Assembly (NCBI GenBank): GCA_017991315.1
Contig: JAGOQS010000003.1
Coordinates: 391,331-455,330 of the forward strand
Source: Ferrovibrio sp.
Lineage (GTDB): Bacteria > Pseudomonadota > Alphaproteobacteria > Ferrovibrionales > Ferrovibrionaceae
Direction: 5' to 3'
Length of the DNA: 64,000 bases
Both the position numbers and the translations under genes were made by a program. The notes under the pieces were generated by a model, which made no database searches, was not told where the DNA came from, and saw only the letters and a program-made list of their open reading frames with translations. Below are positions 1 through 8,619 of the stretch, piece by piece; within the stretch, counting starts at the first letter, position 1; each line of letters starts with the position of its first letter.

Positions 1-1468
1 GGTTATGAACACCGAGATTGTTCGTAGCCGCCGAGTTGGTGTCGATCTTGGCATCGTAGTCGTCGAAGCGCAGACCGCCCATCACCTGCCATTGCTTGTT
101 CAGCTTGACCGTATCGAACACATAGGCAGCAGCATTCACCGCCACGATATCGGTATAGTTTGGGCTTGGCATGACCAAGCCGGTCCAGGGCTGATAAGGG
201 TTTGGATTATAGATATTCTGCGACACGTTGGTTGGCGTCACCGCGTAGCCGCGATTCTTGGCACGGTCGCGGCTCACTTCGATGCCGGTTACCAGCGTGT
301 GGTCGTACTCGCCGGTAGCGAAATCCCAGGTCAGGTCGGTCTGGCTGGCATAGGACGTGTTGTCCTGGTTGCGCGTCTTGGCCGAGGCATTCACCGTACC
401 GGCAGTGAAATTCGGACTTTCGGGCGCCGACACAATGTAATCGTTAGTGGTGAGGCCAAGCCGCATCTGGTGCCGCAGCTTCATCGCATAGTTGATCTCA
501 TGATCGATGCGCGCGGTGAAAATATCGGCTTCCACATGCTGGAAATCGCGATTCACCAGACCGTAGAAGCCACCGCCAAAGGGCTGGCGATTGCGCGCAT
601 CCCACGGCACACCGTAATCCGGCAACTGGTCGATGGTGATGTGGTAATAGCTGAAGGTCATCGAGGTTTCGCGGTTCATGCCGAGCGTCAGCGACGGCGC
701 GAAACCCCAGCGGTCGCTATACACCGGACCACGGCCCGCTATTTCGCCCTCATGCCACATGGCATTCACGCGCAAAGCCATGTCGTCGATATTCTGATTC
801 ACATCGGCGGTCAGGCGCTTGGTATTGCCGTTGCCATAGCTGACATCGCCGGCAATGAAATCCTGTGCCTTCGGCTCCTTCGACACGATGTTGACCGTGC
901 CGCCGGTGGAACCGCGGCCGGTATAGGACGAACCCGGCCCCTTGCTGATCTCAACCCGCTCGGTGTTGAAGATTTCACGCACGCCCGCACCCGGATCGCG
1001 CTGGCCATCCAGGAACACGTCGCCACGTGCTTCGAAGCCACGGATGATGATGCGGTCGCCATAGGAATTGCCGCCCTCGCCGGTGCCGAGCGTGATGCCC
1101 GGCTGGGTGCGCATCGCATCCTTGAAGCTGGTGATGCCCTGCTCCTCGATCACCTCGCGCGGAATCACCGTCACGGTCTTCGGCGTGTCGGTCAGCGGCT
1201 CGGTGAATTTCGGCGAGCTGGCCCGGTCCACCTTATAGTCTCCGGGCGTGTCTTCCTGTTTCGGCGGGCGCTTCTCCGCCTCGCCTTCCACCGACACGGT
1301 CGGCGCCCGGGTCGGCGCTTCCTGGGCCAGGGCCGGCAGGCCGATACTGGCAGCAGCGGCGCCAAGCACGGCGGCACGAGACAGCGACATCAATCCAAGC
1401 GCCGAGCGTTCGATGCGCGGCGCCACGGAATGGGTGAAGTTTTTACGGATTGGATTCTGCTCAGTCAT
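1..1468 (-). CDS. TonB-dependent siderophore receptor, 3' end cut by window edge
   Basis: This is an outer-membrane gated porin that imports ferric siderophores using TonB energy; only about the first 489 residues lie in the window. The ATG at 1468 follows GGAGG by six bases. A long hydrophobic leader ends near ALAQ (about residue 49). The plug domain follows, with PKTVTVIP, the RIIIRGF segment and the FLDGQRDPG, ERVEISKGP and GGTVNIVSKEP blocks, and then the first barrel strands. The GQRDPG/VREIFNTERVEI wording resembles Fiu-type catecholate receptors; substrate specificity is inference. The upstream region carries a promoter overlapped by a Fur-like site. A long frame on the opposite strand has no domain logic and is ignored. 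Confidence 0.93.
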   Translation of the reverse strand, partial: MTEQNPIRKNFTHSVAPRIERSALGLMSLSRAAVLGAAAASIGLPALAQEAPTRAPTVSVEGEAEKRPPKQEDTPGDYKVDRASSPKFTEPLTDTPKTVTVIPREVIEEQGITSFKDAMRTQPGITLGTGEGGNSYGDRIIIRGFEARGDVFLDGQRDPGAGVREIFNTERVEISKGPGSSYTGRGSTGGTVNIVSKEPKAQDFIAGDVSYGNGNTKRLTADVNQNIDDMALRVNAMWHEGEIAGRGPVYSDRWGFAPSLTLGMNRETSMTFSYYHITIDQLPDYGVPWDARNRQPFGGGFYGLVNRDFQHVEADIFTARIDHEINYAMKLRHQMRLGLTTNDYIVSAPESPNFTAGTVNASAKTRNQDNTSYASQTDLTWDFATGEYDHTLVTGIEVSRDRAKNRGYAVTPTNVSQNIYNPNPYQPWTGLVMPSPNYTDIVAVNAAAYVFDTVKLNKQWQVMGGLRFDDYDAKIDTNSAATNNLGVHN

Positions 1469-1613
1469 GGACAGGCCTCCGGCATGGCGGTGAGGTTCTG
1501 ACCTGGCTGGCTGTCCGGTGGGAAAAGCCGGAAACTGGCTGGCTGGGTGGTTAATATCGACCGGAAAGCGCGGGGCCCTGCTCCGGATGCGGAGCTTGTA
1601 CCTTGGCGGAAAT

Positions 1614-1670
1614 CTTGTTGCAATTCATTATCACTATAAAAATATAATAAACCCATGGAAAGATTGTAAA
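1614..1670 (-). promoter_or_regulatory. Probable promoter and Fur-like box of the TonB receptor gene
   Basis: On the minus strand a -35-like TTTACA (1665-1670) and a -10-like TATATT (1641-1646) are separated by 18 bases. Just downstream, 1614-1632 matches the classical 19-bp Fur box at 12 of 19 positions, with one half (GATAATGAA) nearly perfect. The site lies between the -10 and the gene, where a repressor would block transcription. This predicts a leader of about 170 nt. Whether Fur or another iron regulator binds is inference. Confidence 0.5.
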
Positions 1671-1694
1671 AATTTTATTCCGTACGGTGAGTAA

Positions 1695-1725
1695 TAAAAA
1701 AAGGGGGCCTGATGGCCCCCTTTTT
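1695..1725 (-). terminator. Rho-independent terminator after the aldehyde dehydrogenase gene
   Basis: A perfect 7-bp GC stem (GGGGGCC at 1703-1709 with GGCCCCC at 1714-1720) has a four-base loop. It is flanked by A-runs and T-runs that lengthen the stem and give a U-tract on the minus strand. It lies 28 bases past the stop of the aldehyde dehydrogenase and separates it from the receptor gene. Confidence 0.85.
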
Positions 1726-1747
1726 CCGATAGACGCGGATATCCGGC

Positions 1748-3181
1748 TTAGAGGCCGATCTGCGAAATGAACTTGGTGTTCAGGTAAGCCTCGATGGCTT
1801 CCGAGCCGCCTTCCGAGCCGAAGCCCGAATCCTTGATGCCGCCGAACGGCACTTCCGGCAGAGCCAGGCCGTGGTGGTTGATCGACACCATGCCGCTCTC
1901 GAAGGCCGAGCCGATCGCCGCCGCCGTCTTGGCCGACTTGGTATAGGCATAAGCCGCCAGGCCATAGGGCAGCCGGTTGGCTTCCTTCACCACCGCATCG
2001 AAATCCGAGAACGGGCTGATCGGCGCCAGCGGGCCGAACGGCTCCTCGTTCATGATGCGGGCGTCCAGCGGCACATCGGTCATCACCGTCGGCTCGAAGA
2101 AGTTGCCCTTGTTGCCGATGCGCTTGCCGCCGGCCTGGATCTTGGCGCCCTTCGACACGGCATCGCTGACGAACATCTCCATCGCCTGCACGCGGCGGTC
2201 ATTGGCCAGCGGCCCCATGCGGGTATCCTTGTCCATGCCGTCGCCGACCTTGAGGCCCTTGGCGACCTTGACGAAGCCATCCACGAACTGGTCGTAGACC
2301 TTCTCATGCACGAGGAAGCGGGTCGGCGAGACGCAGACCTGGCCAGCATTACGGAACTTGTTGGCAGACAATATCTTAACGGCAGTATCTACATCGGCGT
2401 CTTCAAATACGATGGCCGGGGCGTGGCCGCCCAGTTCCATGGTTATGCGCTTCATATGCGCACCCGCCAGCATCGAGAGATGCTTGCCCACCGGGGTCGA
2501 GCCGGTGAAGGTGACCTTGCGGATCACCGGATGCGGAATGAGGTATTCCGAGATTTCCGACGGCACGCCGTAGACGAGCTGCACCACGCCTTCCGGCACG
2601 CCGGCATCCAGGTAGGCCTGGACCAGGGCGGCGCAGGAAGCCGGGGTCTCTTCCGGGCCCTTGAGGATGATCGAGCAGCCGGCGGCAACGGCGGCCGATA
2701 CCTTGCGGACGGCCTGGTTGATCGGGAAGTTCCACGGCGTGAAAGCGGCGACCGGACCGACCGGCTCCTTCACCACAAGCTGGTACACGCCTTCGGCACG
2801 CGGCGGCACCACGCGGCCATAGGTGCGGCGGGCTTCCTCGGCGAACCAGTCCATGATGTCGCCGGCCAGCAGGGTCTCGCCCTTGGCCTCGATGAACGGC
2901 TTGCCCTGCTCGGCAGTCATGATCTTGCCGATGTCGTCGGCGCGGCTGCGGATGATGTCGGCGGCCTTGCGCAGCGTCTTGTAGCGGTCGAAGGCACCGA
3001 CCTTCTTCCATACCTGGAAGCCCTTCTCGGCGGCGGCCAGCGCCCGGTCGAGATCGGCCTTCTCGGCCTTGGCAACAGTGCCGATGGTTTCGCCGGTGGC
3101 CGGGTTCAGCACCGGGATGGTTGCGCCGGCGGCACCGCCGACCCAGGAACCGCCAATATGAAGCTGGGTGTTGGGATACAT
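1748..3181 (-). CDS. gabD: NAD(P)-dependent aldehyde dehydrogenase, succinate-semialdehyde dehydrogenase type
   Basis: It oxidises an aldehyde, probably succinate semialdehyde, to the acid in the cytoplasm. The 477 residues match the usual family length. Visible motifs are the PWNFP segment with catalytic Asn151, Lys174 in ILKGPEETP, the cofactor loop FTGST (225-229), the general base Glu249 in MELGGHAP and the nucleophile Cys283 in GQVCVSP. The GPEETP segment differs slightly from the common KPAEQTP, so the exact substrate is uncertain. The gene stands alone, with a terminator behind it and a divergent ATPase gene upstream; no GABA transaminase is adjacent. Confidence 0.88.
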   Translation of the reverse strand: MYPNTQLHIGGSWVGGAAGATIPVLNPATGETIGTVAKAEKADLDRALAAAEKGFQVWKKVGAFDRYKTLRKAADIIRSRADDIGKIMTAEQGKPFIEAKGETLLAGDIMDWFAEEARRTYGRVVPPRAEGVYQLVVKEPVGPVAAFTPWNFPINQAVRKVSAAVAAGCSIILKGPEETPASCAALVQAYLDAGVPEGVVQLVYGVPSEISEYLIPHPVIRKVTFTGSTPVGKHLSMLAGAHMKRITMELGGHAPAIVFEDADVDTAVKILSANKFRNAGQVCVSPTRFLVHEKVYDQFVDGFVKVAKGLKVGDGMDKDTRMGPLANDRRVQAMEMFVSDAVSKGAKIQAGGKRIGNKGNFFEPTVMTDVPLDARIMNEEPFGPLAPISPFSDFDAVVKEANRLPYGLAAYAYTKSAKTAAAIGSAFESGMVSINHHGLALPEVPFGGIKDSGFGSEGGSEAIEAYLNTKFISQIGL

Positions 3182-3374
3182 TTATTTTCCTCCTGAAGAA
3201 AACCCGCACCGGACCATGCTTGGGGCGCGGGGGGCATCGTATCGGCGCGGAGTATGGCGCAATCATAAAACCACCGCTACCGCTTGGGCCTCAGCGACCG
3301 CTACGGCTTGCGCCACCCCTGCCGTCTCCGCAATATGTCGCCCCCGAGAAAGAAATATAGCCGTTATAAAAACC

Positions 3375-4292
3375 ATGAAAAAGCCAGTCAAAACCCCCAT
3401 GACCCCGCCTGCCCCCGATGCTGCTGACGTCGCCACGAATCTCGCGCGCATCGCCGCTGCGCTGGAGCGCCTGGTGCCGCCGCAGGCGCCGGCTTTCGAC
3501 GACCGCGCCGCCGATGCCTATGTCTGGCATGCCGAGCCGCTTCCGGGCTGGCTGGAGCCGGTCAACAAGATCAACGCCGTGCCGTTCAAGCTGCTGCGCG
3601 GCATCGAGCGCGTGAGTGACATCCTGCTCGACAACACCCGCCGCTTCGCGCGTGGCCTGCCGGCCAACAATGCCCTGCTCTGGGGTGCGCGCGGCATGGG
3701 CAAGAGTTCGCTGGTGAAGGCCGCGCTCGGCGCCGTGAATGCCGAAAAGCCTGGCACGGTGGCGCTGGTGGAAATCCACCGCGAGGACATCCCCACCCTG
3801 CCCGAATTGCTGAAGCAGCTCCGCAACTCGAAGCGCCGCTTCATCCTGTTCTGCGACGATCTCTCCTTCGATGCCGAGGATCAGCATTACAAGTCGCTGA
3901 AGGCGGTGCTGGAAGGCGGCATCGAGGGCCGGCCGGACAATGTGATCTTCTATGCCACCTCGAACCGCCGCCACCTGCTGCCGCGCGACATGGTGGATAA
4001 CGAGCGTTCGACGGCGATCAATCCCGGCGAAGCGGTGGAAGAAAAGGTGTCGCTGTCCGACCGCTTCGGCCTCTGGCTCGGCTTCCATAGCTGCAGCCAG
4101 GAAGACTATTTCGCCATGCTCGACGCCTATGTCGCCGCCTATGGCCTGAAGATCGATCAGAAGCGCCTGCGCGCCGAAGCCGTGGAATGGTCGATGACGC
4201 GTGGTTCGCGCTCGGGCCGCGTCGCCTGGCAGTTCATCCAGGACCTCGCCGGCCGCCTCGGCGCCAAGCTCGACGCACCCAAGGCGAAATAA
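3375..4292 (+). CDS. DUF815-family AAA-like ATP-binding protein
   Basis: This 305-residue protein belongs to the DUF815 family of P-loop ATPases, whose role is not established. The Walker A is GARGMGKSS (about residues 112-120). A Walker-B-like hydrophobic stretch FILFCDDLSF and the sensor-like ATSNRRHLLPRDM follow, all typical of AAA-type folds. I chose ATG 3375 because the frame continues upstream only into low-complexity sequence that would overlap the divergent aldehyde dehydrogenase start. The ribosome-binding site is weak. It converges on the NlpD-like lipoprotein gene, with an inverted repeat between the two stop codons. Confidence 0.8.
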   Translation: MKKPVKTPMTPPAPDAADVATNLARIAAALERLVPPQAPAFDDRAADAYVWHAEPLPGWLEPVNKINAVPFKLLRGIERVSDILLDNTRRFARGLPANNALLWGARGMGKSSLVKAALGAVNAEKPGTVALVEIHREDIPTLPELLKQLRNSKRRFILFCDDLSFDAEDQHYKSLKAVLEGGIEGRPDNVIFYATSNRRHLLPRDMVDNERSTAINPGEAVEEKVSLSDRFGLWLGFHSCSQEDYFAMLDAYVAAYGLKIDQKRLRAEAVEWSMTRGSRSGRVAWQFIQDLAGRLGAKLDAPKAK

Positions 4293-4301
4293 GCCTCATC
4301 C

Positions 4302-4327
4302 GTCACCCCCGCGAAAGCGGGGATGAC
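4302..4327. repeat. REP-like inverted repeat between two convergent genes
   Basis: Two 11-base arms (GTCACCCCCGC and GCGGGGATGAC) face each other around GAAA, with one mismatch that can form G-U on one strand. It sits nine bases past the DUF815 stop and ten bases before the lipoprotein stop. There is no U-tract. Palindromes of this wording are frequent in alphaproteobacterial intergenic regions. I found only this copy in the window. It may act as a bidirectional transcript end. Confidence 0.6.
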
Positions 4328-4337
4328 AGAGGGTCTA

Positions 4338-5615
4338 TTACCCCACAGCCGTCTCGCGACGCTCGAGCATCGCGACGGTGAGGAACTTGGCCGGATCGAC
4401 GGCCTGGGTGCCGCGGCGGATTTCGAAGTGAAGCTGCGGCTGGTCGACACCGCCGGACGAACCGACCGTGGCGATGGCCTGGCCGCGCGTCACCTTCTGA
4501 CCCTTCTGCACCAGGATGCGATCGAGATGGGCATAGGCGGTGATCCAGCCATCGGCATGGCGCACCAGCACCAGATTGCCGAAGCCGCGCACTTCGCTGC
4601 CGGAATAGACCACCACGCCATTCTCCGCCGAGATCACGGCGGAACCGGCGCGGGCGGCGATGTTGATGCCGTCATTGTGCATGCCATCCGGCTTCTGGCC
4701 GAAGGTGGACAGGATGCGGCCACGCACCGGCCAGGCGAAAGTGCGGCCGGCGCGCGGCGGCGGCTCGTCATCGGCGCGGGGTGCGCCGGGGAAAGTCTGC
4801 GGCGGCATGGCGATGGCAGCCGGGGTCGGCGCCATCACCGGCGCGGCCGGCATCGTCGGACTGGTAACGGGAGCCTGGGCAACGGCAGGAGCCGGGGCTT
4901 GAGCGCCCGCTCCCTGGGCAACGGGCGCCTGAACAACCGGCTGCGGTTCCGGCTCGGCCTGGACCTGCGCAACAGCTTCCTCTCGCACCGGCTCGCTGAC
5001 CGGGGCTGCCTTCGGCGCGGCGGCGACGACCGGCGCAGCCACCGGAGCAATTACTGCAGCAGGCTTGGCGGCAGCACTCTGGCGCGCGGCCGGCTGGGCG
5101 GTCGGCGACGGCAATTCCTCAACCATCACACCGGTGCCGCTAAGGGCCGGCGCCACCGGAGCTGGCGATAAGGAATAGCCGCCTGAGCTACGCGGCGCCG
5201 GTGCGGGGGCAGCCGCGACGACAGCCGGCGCCTCGCGCTGCACGACATGCACGCGGTCATTGCTCACGGCACCGCCCGGCAGATGCAGGCGCTGACCGAT
5301 TTGCAGATTGTAGGGTTCCTGCAGGCCGTTGGCGTCGATCAGGGCGCGGGCCGAAATATTGTGCTGGCGCGCCAGGCCATAAAGCGTATCGCCGCGCTGC
5401 ACGGTGATATCGCCGCCGGCACTATCGGCCGCAGCCATGGCCACGGGTGCCGGTGCAGTACGGCGGCTGGCATAGGCCGGCTGCTGCTCCTGGGCCGGGC
5501 CGAGGCGGTGATTGAAGGTGACGGGCGCCGGCGGCTGCTGGCCGCAGGCGCCAAGCAATAGGGCTACGGCCGGGACAACGAAACGCAGGCCCTTGAGGTT
5601 CGAACCAATGACCAC
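4338..5615 (-). CDS. nlpD: LysM/M23 lipoprotein, NlpD-type murein hydrolase activator
   Basis: This is a predicted envelope lipoprotein that binds peptidoglycan and probably activates a division amidase. It starts at a GTG (5615) preceded by AAGAGG. The lipobox LGAC gives lipidated Cys24. A LysM domain spans about 70-113, a Pro/Ala/Val-rich linker about 115-290, and a C-terminal M23 domain about 300-415. The M23 metal site is degenerate: the HxGxD motif reads NDGIN (N314, N318) and HxH reads QLH (Q394), while H363 and H396 remain. By analogy with NlpD and EnvC this suggests a non-catalytic activator. The -61 to -75 region holds paired TTAA half-sites. Confidence 0.85.
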   Translation of the reverse strand: MVIGSNLKGLRFVVPAVALLLGACGQQPPAPVTFNHRLGPAQEQQPAYASRRTAPAPVAMAAADSAGGDITVQRGDTLYGLARQHNISARALIDANGLQEPYNLQIGQRLHLPGGAVSNDRVHVVQREAPAVVAAAPAPAPRSSGGYSLSPAPVAPALSGTGVMVEELPSPTAQPAARQSAAAKPAAVIAPVAAPVVAAAPKAAPVSEPVREEAVAQVQAEPEPQPVVQAPVAQGAGAQAPAPAVAQAPVTSPTMPAAPVMAPTPAAIAMPPQTFPGAPRADDEPPPRAGRTFAWPVRGRILSTFGQKPDGMHNDGINIAARAGSAVISAENGVVVYSGSEVRGFGNLVLVRHADGWITAYAHLDRILVQKGQKVTRGQAIATVGSSGGVDQPQLHFEIRRGTQAVDPAKFLTVAMLERRETAVG

Positions 5616-5675
5616 CGGAGCACCCTCTTGCAGGAATCGACTCGTGCTTATAGCCCGGGGTTGGTTGCGGAACCG

Positions 5676-5690
5676 TTAACCCGCGTTAAC
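5676..5690. promoter_or_regulatory. Paired TTAA half-sites upstream of the NlpD-like gene (possible CtrA-type site)
   Basis: TTAA at 5676-5679 and 5686-5689 are separated by six bases and followed by C. The CtrA consensus is TTAA-N7-TTAA(C), so the spacing is one base short. The site overlaps the stop codon of the upstream oxidoreductase gene and lies about 60 bases before the NlpD-like start. A cell-cycle link would suit a division protein, but the off spacing keeps this tentative. Confidence 0.3.
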
Positions 5691-6363
5691 CGTAGCGGTC
5701 TTCCTTCCAGGGATCGCCTTCATTGTGATAGCCGCGCACTTCCCAATAGCCCGGCGCATCGCGGTCGAGGAAGGCGATATGCTTCACCCATTTCGCGGAT
5801 TTCCAGAAATACCAGCGGGGCATCACCACCCGCACCGGGCCGCCATGCTCGCGGGTGATCGGCGCCCCTTCCCAGCTATGGGCCAGCAGCACGTCCGGCG
5901 CGCTGAAATGCTCCAGCGTCACATTCGTCGCATACCCGTCATAACTCTGGAAAACGACAAACTTCGCTTCCGGGCGCGGCTTCACCAGTTTAAGCAGATC
6001 GACAGTGCGCACGCCGGCCCAGTGGTTGTCATAGCGCGACCAGGCGGTGACGCAGTGGATATCCGAGAGCGTCTCGGTCTGCGGCAGGTCGAGAAAGGCA
6101 TTCCAGTCCAGCTTCACCGGATTGGCCACGAGGCCGCCGACGCTGAGCTGCCACTTGTCCAGCAGGATATTCGGCTGCACGCCGAGATCGAGTACCGGCC
6201 AGTCGCGCACCTGGCGCTGGCCCGGCGGCAGCCGGCGGGTCAGTTGCGGCGCGTCTTTCTCGCCAGTCAGCAGCCGGCCATCCTTGGCCCATTGCTGCTT
6301 GCTGGCAATCAGCTTGTCCTTGATCTTGCCGACCAGGGTGGGCTTGTAGTCGTTGCCGCTCAT
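5686..6363 (-). CDS. Sulfite-oxidase-like molybdopterin oxidoreductase, cytoplasmic
   Basis: This 225-residue protein has the sulfite oxidase / MsrP molybdopterin fold. The molybdenum-ligand cysteine is Cys104 in DIHCVTAWSRYDN. Other family blocks are VGGLV, SYDGYATNVTLE, HGGPVRVVMPRWYFWKSAKWVKHI and the C-terminal GYWEVRGYHNEGDPW. There is no Tat or Sec signal, and no heme or dimerisation domain, so it should act in the cytoplasm, unlike exported MsrP. The substrate is unknown. It lies 22 bases after smpB in the dapA-smpB direction and may be co-transcribed with them. Confidence 0.85.
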   Translation of the reverse strand: MSGNDYKPTLVGKIKDKLIASKQQWAKDGRLLTGEKDAPQLTRRLPPGQRQVRDWPVLDLGVQPNILLDKWQLSVGGLVANPVKLDWNAFLDLPQTETLSDIHCVTAWSRYDNHWAGVRTVDLLKLVKPRPEAKFVVFQSYDGYATNVTLEHFSAPDVLLAHSWEGAPITREHGGPVRVVMPRWYFWKSAKWVKHIAFLDRDAPGYWEVRGYHNEGDPWKEDRYG

Positions 6364-6385
6364 GCCTGCCTCGCCTCGCTTCGCC

Positions 6386-6862
6386 TCAGTCCCGCGCGCG
6401 CAGCAGCCTCTGCTTCTCGCGGTTCCAGTCGCGCTCCTTCTCGGAATCGCGCTTGTCGTGGAGCTTCTTGCCGCGCGCCAGGGCCAGCTTCACCTTGGCC
6501 AGACCGCGCTCGTTGAAATATAGGGACAGCGGCACCAAGGTCACGCCGCCCCGCTTCAGGCTCCCGATAAGTTTACTGATCTCCTTGCGCTTCAACAGCA
6601 GCTTGCGCCCCCGGCGCGGCTCATGGTTGAAGCGGTTGGCGCCGGCATATTCCGGGATATAGGCGTTCACCAGCATGATCTCGCCGTCGACTTCCTCGGC
6701 GTAGGCATCCTGGATATTGGCGCGGCCAGTGCGCAGGCTTTTCACCTCCGAACCGACCAGCACGATACCGGCGTCGAACGTCTCATCGAGGTGATAGTCG
6801 TAGCGCGCGCGCCGGTTGTCGGCCACCGTCTTGGATTGGCCGGCGCGCGGAGCGGCTGCCAT
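6386..6862 (-). CDS. smpB: SsrA-binding protein SmpB
   Basis: SmpB binds tmRNA and delivers it to stalled ribosomes for trans-translation. The 158 residues have the full family outline: [41 protein letters not shown], the NAYIPEY and [11 protein letters not shown] blocks, the [12 protein letters not shown] strand and the basic C-terminal tail ending [22 protein letters not shown]. The ATG lies six bases after the dapA stop, so the two are surely one transcript. The tmRNA gene itself is not in the window. Confidence 0.97.
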   Translation of the reverse strand: MAAAPRAGQSKTVADNRRARYDYHLDETFDAGIVLVGSEVKSLRTGRANIQDAYAEEVDGEIMLVNAYIPEYAGANRFNHEPRRGRKLLLKRKEISKLIGSLKRGGVTLVPLSLYFNERGLAKVKLALARGKKLHDKRDSEKERDWNREKQRLLRARD

Positions 6863-6868
6863 GGCTGT

Positions 6869-7759
6869 TTACTTCTTCTTGCGCGGCTTCTTGATGCCGG
6901 CCGCCGCCAGGGCCGCCTTCACCTTGGCCTGGGTGTCCTTGGTGATCGGCGCCAGCGGCAGGCGCACATCGGCCTGGCAGATGCCGAGAAGCTGGGCGGC
7001 ATACTTCACCGGCGCCGGGTTCGGCTCGACGAACAGGGCGGTGTGCAGCGGCAGCAGCTTTTCCATGATCGCCTGCGCCTTGGCGTGATCGCCGGCCAGG
7101 CTGGCTTCCTGCATCCGCGCCACCGGGCCCGGCGCGATATTCGCCGTCACCGAGATGCAGCCGACGCCGCCATGGGCGTTGAAGGCCAGCGCCGTGGCAT
7201 CGTCGCCATCGAGCTGGCAGAACTTCTCGCCAGCAGCCGCACGCATGCGCAGCGGGCGCAGGATGTCGCCGGTGGCATCCTTCACGCCGGCGATGCGCGG
7301 CAGCTTGGCCAGAGCCGCCATGGTTTCGACGCTCATGTCGATCACGCAGCGCGGCGGGATGTTGTAGATAAAGATCGGAATGCGGGTGGCATCATGCAGC
7401 GCCTTGTAATGCGCATAGAGGCCAGCCTGGTTCGGCTTGTTGTAATACGGCGTCACCACCAGCACGGCATCGGCGCCGGCCTTCTTGGCATGCTTGGTCA
7501 GTTCGATTGCCTCGGCGGTGGAATTCGAGCCTGCGCCAGCCATCACCGGCACGCGGCCACGCGCCACTTCGATGCAGAGTTCGATCACACGCTTGTGTTC
7601 GTCATGGCTGAGCGTCGGCGATTCACCGGTGGTGCCGCAGGGCACCAGGCCATGGGTCCCCTCCGTGATCTGCCATTCGACCAGATCACCGAAGGCGCGC
7701 TCGTCCACCTTGCCGTTCTTGAACGGGGTGATCAGCGCGACAAAAGAGCCCTTGAACAT
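6869..7759 (-). CDS. dapA: 4-hydroxy-tetrahydrodipicolinate synthase
   Basis: DapA condenses pyruvate with aspartate semialdehyde in lysine and diaminopimelate synthesis. The 296 residues include the GTTGES motif (Thr43, Thr44), Tyr132 in IYNIPPR and the Schiff-base Lys160 in [10 protein letters not shown] placed the start at ATG 7759, which has GAGGA just upstream and gives the canonical [13 protein letters not shown] opening; the frame runs further upstream without a reason to be translated. The C-terminus ends in a short basic tail (KKPRKKK). It is followed by smpB and divergent from the LysE gene. Confidence 0.96.
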   Translation of the reverse strand: MFKGSFVALITPFKNGKVDERAFGDLVEWQITEGTHGLVPCGTTGESPTLSHDEHKRVIELCIEVARGRVPVMAGAGSNSTAEAIELTKHAKKAGADAVLVVTPYYNKPNQAGLYAHYKALHDATRIPIFIYNIPPRCVIDMSVETMAALAKLPRIAGVKDATGDILRPLRMRAAAGEKFCQLDGDDATALAFNAHGGVGCISVTANIAPGPVARMQEASLAGDHAKAQAIMEKLLPLHTALFVEPNPAPVKYAAQLLGICQADVRLPLAPITKDTQAKVKAALAAAGIKKPRKKK

Positions 7760-7904
7760 GAGCGAGTTCCTCGAAAATAAAACAGTCACGGAGCGGCGAA
7801 CATAAACGCCGAACCGGGCAACGGCAAGCGCCCTGCCGCTGTTGCAGCGCACCGTCGGCGGGCCGATACTGCTGCGAAATTGCACCCTTACATCAGGAAC
7901 ATAC

Positions 7905-8555
7905 ATGGACTTGCTGCCTCACCTCGTCGCGCTCGCCGGCATGCATCTGCTGATGGCCATGGTGCCGGGTCCGAACACCGTGGTGGTTAGCCACTTTTCC
8001 GCCGCCCGGTCGCGCCGCGATGGACTGGCGGCGATGGCCGGCGTGGTGCTGGCTTCGCTGCTATGGGTGGGCTTAAGCCTCGCCGGCATCGGCCTGCTGC
8101 TGCTGGAGGCCGGGGCGCTCTACCGCCTGCTGCGGCTGCTCGGCGCCGCCTACCTGCTCTATGTCGCCTTCCGGCTGCTGAGCAGCGCCTTGCGGCGGCA
8201 GGACGCGGCGACCGCGCCGCCGGCACTCGGCTGGCTCGGCCAGCGGCCCTTTGCCGCCGGACTCGTCACCACGCTCAGCAATCCGAAATCGGCGGTGTTC
8301 TGGACCAGCGTTTTCGCCATCGCCCTGCCCGCCACGCCGCCGGCCTGGTTCTATGCCGCCGTGATCGTGGTGATCGCGGTGCAGTCGGCCTTCTGGTACG
8401 GACTTGTGGCGCTGCTGCTCTCCACCGGCATCGCGCGCCAGGGCTATGCCCGCATCGCACGCTGGCTGGATGGCCTGGCCGGCCTCGCCATGCTGGGGCT
8501 GGGCCTCAAGCTGGGCGATGAAGTGCGGCGCGAACTGGCCTTGCGCCTGCCCTAG
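7905..8555 (+). CDS. LysE/RhtB-family amino-acid exporter
   Basis: This is an inner-membrane exporter of the LysE superfamily, 216 residues, with about six hydrophobic segments. The family signature PGPNTVVV follows the first helix ([12 protein letters not shown]), and the second block [19 protein letters not shown] matches the conserved NPK-loop. The ATG at 7905 gives the standard short N-terminus; the frame extends upstream to an unlikely start at 7842. The substrate is not predictable, though divergence from dapA makes lysine or a related amino acid attractive. That link is inference only. Confidence 0.85.
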   Translation: MDLLPHLVALAGMHLLMAMVPGPNTVVVSHFSAARSRRDGLAAMAGVVLASLLWVGLSLAGIGLLLLEAGALYRLLRLLGAAYLLYVAFRLLSSALRRQDAATAPPALGWLGQRPFAAGLVTTLSNPKSAVFWTSVFAIALPATPPAWFYAAVIVVIAVQSAFWYGLVALLLSTGIARQGYARIARWLDGLAGLAMLGLGLKLGDEVRRELALRLP

Positions 8556-8619
8556 TCTGGGGTGATTTAGGGGCAGAACGGGTTTGGCCCCCGGCGCCTG
8601 AAATGCTAGGCTGCGCAAG

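Noticed and set aside
5..1501. A 498-codon + strand frame opposite the TonB receptor
   Set aside because: The minus strand encodes a receptor with signal peptide, plug motifs and a GGAGG site; the + frame has no recognisable features.
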